From assembly GCA_022448705.1 (NCBI GenBank), contig JAKUUF010000099.1, forward strand, positions 1-5,877: DNA of 5,877 nt, written 5' to 3'. The notes beneath the pieces were generated by a model. That model made no database searches and had not been told where the DNA came from. It saw only the letters and a list, made by a program, of their open reading frames with translations. Of the stretch, positions 1 to 5,877 are shown piece by piece. Every line of letters begins with the position of its first letter. The first letter of the stretch is position 1. The position numbers and the translations under genes are program-made. Origin of the DNA: SAR324 cluster bacterium (GTDB lineage Bacteria; SAR324; NAC60-12).

Positions 1-18
1 AAGCAAGAAGTCTTGTAG
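1..18 (+). CDS. possible last codons of an upstream gene (odhA tail?)
   Basis: Frame 1 reads K-Q-E-V-L and then a TAG stop at 16-18. The other two forward frames stop at 41-43 and 72-74, so any gene entering from the left ends by position 74. 2-oxoglutarate dehydrogenase E1 (odhA/sucA) commonly precedes odhB, and its C-terminus is often rich in Lys, Gln and Glu, so this could be its tail. Five residues cannot prove it. No sequence further left is available, and another gene or no gene remains possible. Confidence 0.22.
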   Translation, partial: KQEVL

Positions 19-60
19 CATTATTTGTCTATGCATCCTATAGCAAAAATATTATGAACC

Positions 61-105
61 ATGATCAGAATTAGATCAAATTTGGAAAGTCTAATTTACG
101 ATCAT
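61..105. repeat. imperfect inverted repeat in the odhB leader
   Basis: The left arm at 61-75 (ATGATCAGAATTAGA) pairs with the right arm at 90-105 (TCTAATTTACGATCAT). There are 7 and 6 matched base pairs on either side of a small asymmetric internal mismatch. GAACC at 56-60 could extend the stem by pairing with GGTTT at 111-115 across a bulge. The loop contains the perfect 8-bp palindrome CAAATTTG (77-84). A TTTT run follows at 107-110. It could be a weak terminator after an upstream gene, an mRNA leader hairpin, or an operator for odhB. The pairing is visible; any function is inference, and AT-rich DNA gives such repeats by chance fairly often. Confidence 0.5.
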
Positions 106-182
106 ATTTTGGTTTCTCTAGCCGGCAATAAAGCAAATTAAATGAATAGATATTATTAATTGCCAACGTATAAATTCAGCTT

Positions 183-1448
183 ATGTCTGTAATAGATATT
201 AAAATTCCCAGTCCTGGAGAGTCGATCACCGAAGTTGAAATCGGCAGCTGGCTGAAGTCTGATGGTGACTTTGTGCAAGTTGATGAAACTATTTGTGAGA
301 TTGAGTCTGACAAAGCCACTTTGCCTTTGATTGCAGAAAATTCCGGAAAACTGAAGATTATTCTTAATGAAGGTGATACTGCCGGGGTAGGAGATGTGGC
401 TTGTACAATTGATACCTCAGGAACAAGCACGGAAAACATAAAGACTGATAATTCTGCTGCGCAGAAGTCAAATCTCAAGGAGAGTTCATCGGAAAGTTCA
501 AAATCCATCGATTCCTCTTTATCTGCTGAATCCAGTATTAGCCAGCATTCGATTCCCTATACCGATGGGCACCCATCTCCTGCTGCAAAAAAAATGATGG
601 CAGAGTCAGCTGTATCAAATTTGTCCGGAAGTGGTCCGGGTGGGAGAGTGACCAAACAGGACATTCAGCAGCATTTGTCAAATGTTCCGGAATCTTCAAG
701 TTCAACTCCTGAAACAGAAAAGCATGCTGATTCTCAATTATTTTCAGGTTCAAGAAATATTAAACGGGAACGTATGTCCCGCTTACGCCGTAAACTGGCT
801 GAAAGGCTTGTTAGCGTTAAAAACGAGACTGCAATGCTGACGACATTTAATGAAGTCGATATGAGTGCAATTGTTGAATTACGCTCACAGTGTAAAGATG
901 CCTTTATGCAAAAACATAATGTAAAACTGGGTTACATGAGCCTGTTCACCAAAGCCTGTACCGAAGCTTTGGAAATGTTCCCTGCAGTGAACGCACGAAT
1001 TGATGGTAATGAAATAGTTTTTCATGATTATGTTGACATGGGCATTGCGGTCAGTGCACCAAAAGGTTTGATGGTCCCTGTGGTGCGGAATGCGGAATCC
1101 CTTTCTCTTGCCCAGATTGAGATTGAAATAGCAAGGCTTGCACAACGTGCCCGAGAAAACATACTCAGCATTGATGAAATGGAAGGCGGGACCTTTTCAA
1201 TTACAAACGGAGGAGTTTTTGGATCAATGCTTTCCACCCCCATCATAAATCCACCTCAAAGCGCTATCCTGGGAATGCACAATATAGTTGAAAGACCAAT
1301 GGCTGTTGATGGAAAAATTGAGATCAGGCCATTGATGTTTGTTGCTTTGTCTTACGATCATCGGATTATCGATGGACAGCAGTCAGTCAGTTTTCTTGTT
1401 AAGGTTAAAGAAAATCTGGAGAATCCAGCCAGAATGCTTCTGAGTTGA
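183..1448 (+). CDS. odhB: 2-oxoglutarate dehydrogenase E2, dihydrolipoyllysine succinyltransferase
   Basis: This is the core acyltransferase of the cytoplasmic 2-oxoglutarate dehydrogenase complex. It moves the succinyl group from its lipoyl arm to CoA. The 421 residues show the standard order. A single N-terminal lipoyl domain (about 1-78) carries the lipoylated lysine K44 in ESDKA. A Ser-rich linker follows (79-127), then the E1/E3-binding domain (about 129-165, with GPGGRVTKQD), a second short polar linker, and the catalytic domain (about 190-421). The active-site motif is DHRIIDG, with H393 and D397. The stretch around 336-365 (GTFSITNGGVFGS, then STPIINPPQSAILGMH) is typical of succinyltransferases rather than pyruvate-type E2s. 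The ATG at 183 begins exactly at the lipoyl domain, although no clear Shine-Dalgarno precedes it. Length is normal for the family. The linker is unusually serine-rich instead of Ala/Pro-rich. lpd follows 173 bases downstream. The older name is sucB. Confidence 0.96.
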   Translation: MSVIDIKIPSPGESITEVEIGSWLKSDGDFVQVDETICEIESDKATLPLIAENSGKLKIILNEGDTAGVGDVACTIDTSGTSTENIKTDNSAAQKSNLKESSSESSKSIDSSLSAESSISQHSIPYTDGHPSPAAKKMMAESAVSNLSGSGPGGRVTKQDIQQHLSNVPESSSSTPETEKHADSQLFSGSRNIKRERMSRLRRKLAERLVSVKNETAMLTTFNEVDMSAIVELRSQCKDAFMQKHNVKLGYMSLFTKACTEALEMFPAVNARIDGNEIVFHDYVDMGIAVSAPKGLMVPVVRNAESLSLAQIEIEIARLAQRARENILSIDEMEGGTFSITNGGVFGSMLSTPIINPPQSAILGMHNIVERPMAVDGKIEIRPLMFVALSYDHRIIDGQQSVSFLVKVKENLENPARMLLS

Positions 1449-1511
1449 ACTGGAACTTTTGAAAGCATCTACTTGTACACTTAATTGTTTCTGGCATAAA
1501 GTCAGGAGCAA

Positions 1512-1523
1512 AAAACATGTTTT
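1512..1523. repeat. 12-bp perfect palindrome in the odhB-lpd gap
   Basis: AAAACATGTTTT is perfectly self-complementary; the flanking bases do not extend the symmetry. It lies 64 bases after the odhB stop and about 98 bases before the lpd start. Position and symmetry would suit a dimeric regulator, but A/T runs make such a palindrome cheap by chance and no family can be assigned. Confidence 0.4.
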
Positions 1524-1532
1524 GGAATTTGC

Positions 1533-1559
1533 TTTTTGGGCAAAAATCTTTGGATTTTT
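1533..1559. repeat. nested AT-rich inverted repeats in the odhB-lpd gap
   Basis: Two inverted repeats share one arm. TTTTTG (1533-1538) faces CAAAAA (1541-1546) across two bases. AAAAATC (1542-1548) also pairs perfectly with GATTTTT (1553-1559) around a TTTG loop. The middle A-run could therefore pair either leftwards or rightwards, but not both at once. The second hairpin ends in a T-run, as an intrinsic terminator does, but its stem is nearly all A-U and should be weak. It might partly separate odhB from lpd transcription or mark an mRNA processing point. The structure is seen; the function is not shown. I found no convincing promoter for lpd in the rest of the 1449-1621 gap. Confidence 0.45.
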
Positions 1560-1621
1560 CAACTCATATAAAGCAAGCATCAATTTATATCATTCTTACT
1601 ATCTTCAAAAAATTTTAAGCA

Positions 1622-3025
1622 ATGACTAAATATGACACCACTGTAATCGGTTCCGGACCAGGAGGCTATGTTGCGGCAATTCGCTGTGCACAGCTAGGTT
1701 TGAAAACAGCAATAATTGAACGCTATCCTACCCTTGGAGGTACATGTCTGAACGTAGGCTGCATTCCTTCAAAAGCCCTGCTTGATTCCAGTGAACATTT
1801 TAACAATGCGAAGCATAATTTTGAGGCACATGGAATCAACACCCAGAAGCTTGAGCTGAATTGGCCCAGGATGCGTCAGCGTAAGGATGATGTGGTAAGT
1901 CAGACCTGTGATGGACTCCAGTACTTAATGAAAAAAAATAAAATCACTGTTCTTAACGGTCATGGGACATTTAAAGACAAAAATACAATCACTGTGAAAG
2001 GCAAGGCCAATGATGAGCAAACGGTGAATACTGAATATACAATCATTGCAACCGGTTCAAAGCCGTCAAGCATTCCTGGTGTAAACTGTGACAAGAAACG
2101 CATCATCACCTCCACAGAGGCCCTCAGTCTGCAGGAAGTCCCGGAAAAATTAATTGTGATTGGCGGTGGTGTGATCGGGCTTGAACTTGGTTCAGTTTTT
2201 AACAGGCTAGGTTCAACAGTGCAGGTTGTGGAATATCTTGATCGATTGGTTGCCGGGATGGATATTTCTTTGGGAAAGGAGGTCCTGCGGGTTTTAAAAA
2301 AACAGGGTATTGAATTTTTTCTCAGTCATGCTGTTCAAAAAGCAGTTGTAAATGGAAAAAATGTTGAAGTTACTGCAAAAAACAAACAGGGGAAAGAAGT
2401 GAAATTCAGCGGGGATTACTGCCTGGTGGCCGTGGGACGGAGACCATATACTGAAAATCTGGGGCTGCAAGATATTGGCATTACTCTTGATGAACAGGGA
2501 CGAATCACAGTTAATGAACACCTGGAAACATCGGTGTCCGGAATATATGCAATTGGTGATGTGATTAAAGGTGCAATGCTCGCACACAAGGCAGAGGAAG
2601 AAGGAGTTTTTGTCGCAGAAACAATAGCAGGGCAAAAACCACACATCAATTACAAATCAATTCCGGAAGTACTTTACACATGGCCGGAAGCGGCAGGTGT
2701 GGGATTTACTGAAGACGAACTGAAAGCTGAAAATTATAACTACTCCTCAGGCAGCTTTCCTTTCAAAGCACTTGGTCGAGCCCGTGTATCAATGGATACA
2801 GAAGGTTTTGTGAAAGTACTGGCAGATAAGGATACTGATGAAATACTGGGCATACACATTGTCGGAGCACGTGCCGCGGACTTGATTGCTGAAGCAGTTG
2901 TTGCGCTGGAATATAGAGCAAGTTCTGAAGACATTGCACGCATGTCCCATGCCCATCCTACTTACGCAGAGGCTATCAAAGAAGCAATGCTTGACGCAAC
3001 AGGGAAACGCTCGCTTCACACCTGA
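1622..3025 (+). CDS. lpd: dihydrolipoamide dehydrogenase (E3)
   Basis: This FAD-dependent, homodimeric cytoplasmic enzyme reoxidises the dihydrolipoyl arm of the E2 subunit and reduces NAD+ to NADH. The 467 residues match the usual family length. The N-terminal FAD-binding motif GSGPGG is at 10-15. The redox-active disulfide is C42 and C47 in GGTCLNVGCIPSK. The NAD-binding motif GGGVIG is at 181-186, and the second FAD motif YAIGD ends at D313. The C-terminal dimer interface supplies the catalytic pair H445 and E450 in HAHPTYAE. No key residue is missing. The ATG at 1622 sits at the expected N-terminus (MTKYDTTVIG), though no Shine-Dalgarno is visible. Its position behind odhB suggests it serves the 2-oxoglutarate dehydrogenase complex; bacteria often share one E3 with the pyruvate and glycine-cleavage complexes, so a wider role is possible. 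The next gene begins 12 bases after its stop, which suggests co-transcription. Confidence 0.96.
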   Translation: MTKYDTTVIGSGPGGYVAAIRCAQLGLKTAIIERYPTLGGTCLNVGCIPSKALLDSSEHFNNAKHNFEAHGINTQKLELNWPRMRQRKDDVVSQTCDGLQYLMKKNKITVLNGHGTFKDKNTITVKGKANDEQTVNTEYTIIATGSKPSSIPGVNCDKKRIITSTEALSLQEVPEKLIVIGGGVIGLELGSVFNRLGSTVQVVEYLDRLVAGMDISLGKEVLRVLKKQGIEFFLSHAVQKAVVNGKNVEVTAKNKQGKEVKFSGDYCLVAVGRRPYTENLGLQDIGITLDEQGRITVNEHLETSVSGIYAIGDVIKGAMLAHKAEEEGVFVAETIAGQKPHINYKSIPEVLYTWPEAAGVGFTEDELKAENYNYSSGSFPFKALGRARVSMDTEGFVKVLADKDTDEILGIHIVGARAADLIAEAVVALEYRASSEDIARMSHAHPTYAEAIKEAMLDATGKRSLHT

Positions 3026-3037
3026 CTAAAAACTGAG

Positions 3038-4177
3038 ATGACAGTCAGTAATCAGCACAGGACTAAAAGACGGATTTTGATTGTTGACGATGTTGAGAAC
3101 AACTGCCTGCTTATTGAAGATCATCTCCGTTCAGCACTGAAATGCGAGTTTCGTATGGCTTCATCAGGTAGGGAAGCCCTAAAAATTCTGAAAAACTGGC
3201 TTCCGGATTGTATTTTGATGGATATCATGATGCCTGAAATGGATGGTATCGAAACAACTCGATGCATTAAAAGAATTCCAGAATGCCATGATATTCCTGT
3301 GTTGATGGTTACGGCAAAACAGGAAATGGATTCATTTGAAGAGTCCTTTGACGCAGGGGCTGTGGATTATATTTACAAGCCGATCGACCGCACTACATTG
3401 GTGGCAAGAACGAAGTCAGCACTACGCAGTAAAGAAGACCTGGACAGAATTAAAGAACTGAACAAAGAACTTTTTCAAAAAAAGGAAGAACTCAGCAGTT
3501 TTTCTCACACCGTCAGCCATGACCTGAAAGCACCTGTGGTTGGAGCAGCAAGCCTCTTCGATTTATTTCTGCTGCGCATCAAAAAAGAGCATCCTAAGAT
3601 AATTGGAGATGAGAGCCTGAAAGAGATACTGGATCGTATACCAAAGGCATTGCATAAAATGCTGGATTTTATCAATACTCAGCTTGATTATGCAGAAGCA
3701 GGCCAGGTAATTGGTCGACTTGAATCAATTTCAATGAACAAACTGATCAGTGCTGTAATTGAAAATTTTGAATATGCTGAAAGAGAAGGTATGGTGCTTT
3801 TCAGTGAGTTGCCGGAAATGCCTGAGACAAAATGCGACTCAATTAGGATGCTTAAAGTCTGGCAAAACCTGATTGCAAATTCGATTAAATACAGGGGAGA
3901 CAAGAATCCGGTAAAGATTTTTTTTGGCGGGCATGAAAATGCAGATTCGGTTAAATTTTGTATTCGCGATGACGGCCCTGGCATATACCTGGAAAATCAG
4001 CACAAAGTATTTGAGACTAGTGCCCGCTTGAATTACGATGTCGATGGTTATGGATTTGGTTTGGCAACAGTAAAGAAAATAATTGAAGCGCATGGTGGAA
4101 AAATATGGATAGATTCAGAAATTACAGATGGTGCCTGCTTTGTTTTTGAACTACCACAAGAATCTGTAATTAATTAA
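3038..4177 (+). CDS. soluble receiver-histidine kinase (REC-HisKA-HATPase)
   Basis: This is a two-component signalling protein of 379 residues with a receiver domain ahead of a kinase core. The receiver (about 11-128) has the acidic pair D17/D18, phosphoacceptor D62 in LMDIMMPEMDG, T92 and K114 in YKP. A charged, probably coiled-coil linker (about 129-152) leads into the dimerisation/phosphotransfer helix, with phosphoacceptor H161 in SHDLKAP. The ATPase domain shows the N-box N281 in WQNLIANSIKY, the G1 box DDGPG (311-315) and the G2 box GYGFGLA (337-343). There is no signal peptide, membrane segment, PAS or GAF domain, and no DNA-binding or effector domain. It is therefore cytoplasmic and probably takes input through its own receiver or through a partner protein, then phosphorylates a separate regulator. 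The start at 3038 has only a GAG immediately before the ATG, so the ribosome site is poor. It lies 12 bases after lpd and 7 before the amidase. The signal and the target are unknown. Confidence 0.9.
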   Translation: MTVSNQHRTKRRILIVDDVENNCLLIEDHLRSALKCEFRMASSGREALKILKNWLPDCILMDIMMPEMDGIETTRCIKRIPECHDIPVLMVTAKQEMDSFEESFDAGAVDYIYKPIDRTTLVARTKSALRSKEDLDRIKELNKELFQKKEELSSFSHTVSHDLKAPVVGAASLFDLFLLRIKKEHPKIIGDESLKEILDRIPKALHKMLDFINTQLDYAEAGQVIGRLESISMNKLISAVIENFEYAEREGMVLFSELPEMPETKCDSIRMLKVWQNLIANSIKYRGDKNPVKIFFGGHENADSVKFCIRDDGPGIYLENQHKVFETSARLNYDVDGYGFGLATVKKIIEAHGGKIWIDSEITDGACFVFELPQESVIN

Positions 4178-4184
4178 GACAGAA

Positions 4185-5877
4185 ATGGAAAAACAAGACG
4201 TCAAATCTATTTTCAGCCTTGATGGAACAAGAAAGTTCATTGCCTTTTTGTCTCAGTTTGCCAAAAAAGAAAAACCTGTATATAACCTTAAATCTGTTAA
4301 AATTCCAAGGACTTCCGGGCGCACCCTGAAAATACTGGCCTTTCTTCTACGCACTCCCGTAACTCGAAGTCTGCTGATTCCAGTTCTGCTTCGTCAGGCA
4401 GGCATTCAAAGCTTAAGAAAATGCAAGGTTGAAGATGAACCACTGATGCATCCTGTTCATCCTGCAGATAAAAAAATCACTTCTTCAGTCGCAAAAAAAT
4501 CCATCAAACAGTTCTTTGATTCATTTGAGAAAAAAGAGGTCTCTGACCCTGCAGTGAAAAATCCCGGTGCAGAAATGAAAAGCCTTTTTAATCCTGAAAC
4601 GGCATTTGATTTTCATCAAGCCTATCTTGAGGGAAAAACATCTCCTGTTGATGTTGCAATGCGTTTGCTGGATATAATTCGCAGCATTGAAGAAAGTGCT
4701 GTGCCTTTACGTCCATATATAGCCTGGGAAGAGCGGGAATTGATGAAGCAGGCAAATGCTTCTGCAGAACGCTTTTCGAAGGGTAAACCGCTGGGTATTC
4801 TTGATGGTGTACCTGTGTCAGTAAAAGATGAGCTGGATATGCTCCCTTTTAAGACGATGATTGGTACCAGGTTTTACAGTAATCAGCCTCCTGAACAGGA
4901 TGCAACCAGTGTGGCACGTCTACGTTCTGCCGGAGCACTTATGGTTGGCAAAACCAACATGCATGAAATTGGTCTTGGAGTTACAGGACTTAATATTCAT
5001 TATGGAACAACTCGAAATCCACATCATCTCGATCACTATCCTGGAGGTTCATCAAGCGGTTCAGCGGCTGCTGTAGCGGCAGGTCTTTCTCCCATCGCTC
5101 TTGGCTGCGATGGCGGTGGATCTATTCGCATTCCTGCCAGTCTATGCGGTGTTGTAGGACTTAAAACAACATGGGGCCGTATCAGTACCGCCGGGAGTGC
5201 ACCTCTGCACTGGAGCATCGGTTCAGTAGGACCTATTACATCAACAGCCCGTGATGCAGCAATCGCATATTCATTTCTTGCAGGTCCGGATACAAGACAA
5301 TCGTGTACCCAAGAACAGCCAGCTGTTGATTTGAAAAATTTTGAAAATACAAATTTAGAAGGTGTTAAACTTGGGGTTTTTAACTCCTGGTTCAATCATG
5401 CATCTGAGGATGTTGTGAAGTGCTGCGAACAGATGCTCAATTCGTTTAAATCTCAGGGTGCTGAGGTGAAGGAAATTGAAATACCTCATCTGGATGAAAT
5501 ACGAGTTTCACACGCAGTCACAATTACTACTGAAATGTTTACTTCACTGAAATCACATTTGAAACCATTTCGGCAGCCATTTGGCTTGGATGCTTTGATT
5601 AATCTTACATTGGCAAAGAAATTTTCCGGGAGTGAGTATGTAAAAGCTCAGCGGGTGCGAGCTAGAATGATCAGTAATTTAAAAAATATTTTCCTAGATG
5701 TTGACGCCATTGTTACACCCTCAACTGCCTGCACGGCACCACCGATTCTTGCTGATGCCCTGATAAATGGAGAGTCTGATCTAAAAACCCTGACAGAATT
5801 GATGCGCTTTGCTCCTGAAGCAAATCTTGGAGGATTACCGGCTGTTTCATTTCCAGTTGGTTATGATGCTAAAGGTT
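4185..5877 (+). CDS. amidase-signature hydrolase, plant-FAAH-like, 3' end outside window
   Basis: This is a serine hydrolase of the amidase signature family; 564 residues are visible and the frame is still open at the edge. The catalytic triad is complete: K214 in PVSVKDELD, cis-Ser S289 in PGGSSSGSAAAVAAG, and nucleophile S313 in GCDGGGSIRIP. The spacings of 75 and 24 residues equal those I recall for mammalian fatty acid amide hydrolase (K142, S217, S241). About 130 residues precede the usual bacterial amidase start. Segments at 40-92 (KIPRTSGRTLKILAFLL, later EPLMHPVHP) and 254-278 (VGKTNMHEIGLG, YGTTRNP) resemble Arabidopsis FAAH, from memory. The amphipathic stretch at about 47-75 may bind membrane. 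A GatA role in tRNA amidation is unlikely, because of this extension and because no gatB or gatC gene is present. The likely reaction is hydrolysis of a lipophilic amide such as an N-acylethanolamine, but the substrate is inferred. The ATG at 4185 is the first after an in-frame stop at 4167-4169. The usual GTD before the serine motif is GCD here (C308). About 40-50 residues are probably missing on the right. Confidence 0.88.
   Translation, partial: MEKQDVKSIFSLDGTRKFIAFLSQFAKKEKPVYNLKSVKIPRTSGRTLKILAFLLRTPVTRSLLIPVLLRQAGIQSLRKCKVEDEPLMHPVHPADKKITSSVAKKSIKQFFDSFEKKEVSDPAVKNPGAEMKSLFNPETAFDFHQAYLEGKTSPVDVAMRLLDIIRSIEESAVPLRPYIAWEERELMKQANASAERFSKGKPLGILDGVPVSVKDELDMLPFKTMIGTRFYSNQPPEQDATSVARLRSAGALMVGKTNMHEIGLGVTGLNIHYGTTRNPHHLDHYPGGSSSGSAAAVAAGLSPIALGCDGGGSIRIPASLCGVVGLKTTWGRISTAGSAPLHWSIGSVGPITSTARDAAIAYSFLAGPDTRQSCTQEQPAVDLKNFENTNLEGVKLGVFNSWFNHASEDVVKCCEQMLNSFKSQGAEVKEIEIPHLDEIRVSHAVTITTEMFTSLKSHLKPFRQPFGLDALINLTLAKKFSGSEYVKAQRVRARMISNLKNIFLDVDAIVTPSTACTAPPILADALINGESDLKTLTELMRFAPEANLGGLPAVSFPVGYDAKG

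Noticed and set aside
103..112. Possible Bacteroidota-type -7 promoter element (TAnnTTTG)
   Set aside because: The sequence at this site has TA, two bases and only TTG, so it misses the consensus, and no matching upstream TTTG at the right distance was confirmed.
151..174. TATTAT (151-156) and TATAAA (169-174) as possible -10 elements for odhB
   Set aside because: Neither has a recognisable -35 sequence at suitable spacing, and the second lies too near the ATG. Such hexamers are common in AT-rich DNA.
176..508. Minus-strand open frame of 110 residues over the start of odhB
   Set aside because: It lies opposite the conserved lipoyl domain and Ser-rich linker, its composition (Ser/Phe-rich) is that of an antisense shadow, and no domain is recognisable.
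1383..1583. Minus-strand 66-residue open frame spanning the odhB end and the intergenic gap
   Set aside because: Half of it is antisense to conserved odhB sequence, it has no recognisable domain, and no ribosome site or promoter supports it.
4861..5076. Plus-strand 71-residue open frame in another frame inside the amidase
   Set aside because: The overlapping frame encodes conserved amidase motifs throughout (TNMHE, YGTTRNP, GGSSSGS), so this is a shadow.
5036..5395. Minus-strand open frame of 119 residues within the amidase
   Set aside because: It overlaps the catalytic serine motifs of a clearly real gene; its Pro/Ala/Arg-rich translation is what the reverse of Gly/Ala/Ser codons gives.
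4185..5877. GatA subunit of the tRNA amidotransferase
   Set aside because: No gatB or gatC neighbours are seen, and the long N-terminal extension and FAAH-like motifs fit the FAAH branch better.

Overview
The window is an ordinary bacterial chromosomal segment with four same-strand genes. In order they are the E2 subunit of 2-oxoglutarate dehydrogenase (odhB/sucB), dihydrolipoamide dehydrogenase (lpd), a soluble receiver-histidine kinase protein, and a fatty-acid-amide-hydrolase-like amidase that runs off the right edge. I see no phage, transposon, CRISPR, tRNA or rRNA signal. By eye the DNA is moderately AT-rich (low 40s % GC, not computed), and codon use looks even across the four genes. 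The E2 and E3 proteins have the general look of those from Bacteroidota and from SAR324-type or other marine Gram-negative lineages. None of the four starts has a clear Shine-Dalgarno sequence, which also fits such lineages. The sequence alone does not settle the taxon.

Layout: 1-182 is a leader with no complete gene. Its first 18 bases could be the last codons of an upstream gene, and an imperfect inverted repeat lies at 61-105. odhB covers 183-1448. A 173-base AT-rich gap (1449-1621) contains a 12-bp palindrome and a nested inverted repeat. lpd covers 1622-3025. The receiver-kinase gene (3038-4177) follows after 12 bases, and the amidase (4185 to beyond 5877) after 7 more, so lpd, kinase and amidase look like one transcription unit, perhaps together with odhB.

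How the genes work together: OdhB transfers the succinyl group from its lipoyl arm to CoA, and Lpd reoxidises that arm with NAD+. These are two of the three parts of the 2-oxoglutarate dehydrogenase complex of the TCA cycle; the E1 gene (odhA) would be expected just to the left. The kinase has an N-terminal receiver and no visible sensor, membrane or output domain, so it is probably an internal relay component; its partners are not in the window. The amidase keeps the complete Lys-Ser-Ser triad. Its N-terminal region and spacing resemble plant-type fatty acid amide hydrolase more than the usual short bacterial amidases. The pairing of a TCA module with a signalling protein and a lipid-amide-type hydrolase is the least routine aspect of the window, but nothing here amounts to a clear new system.
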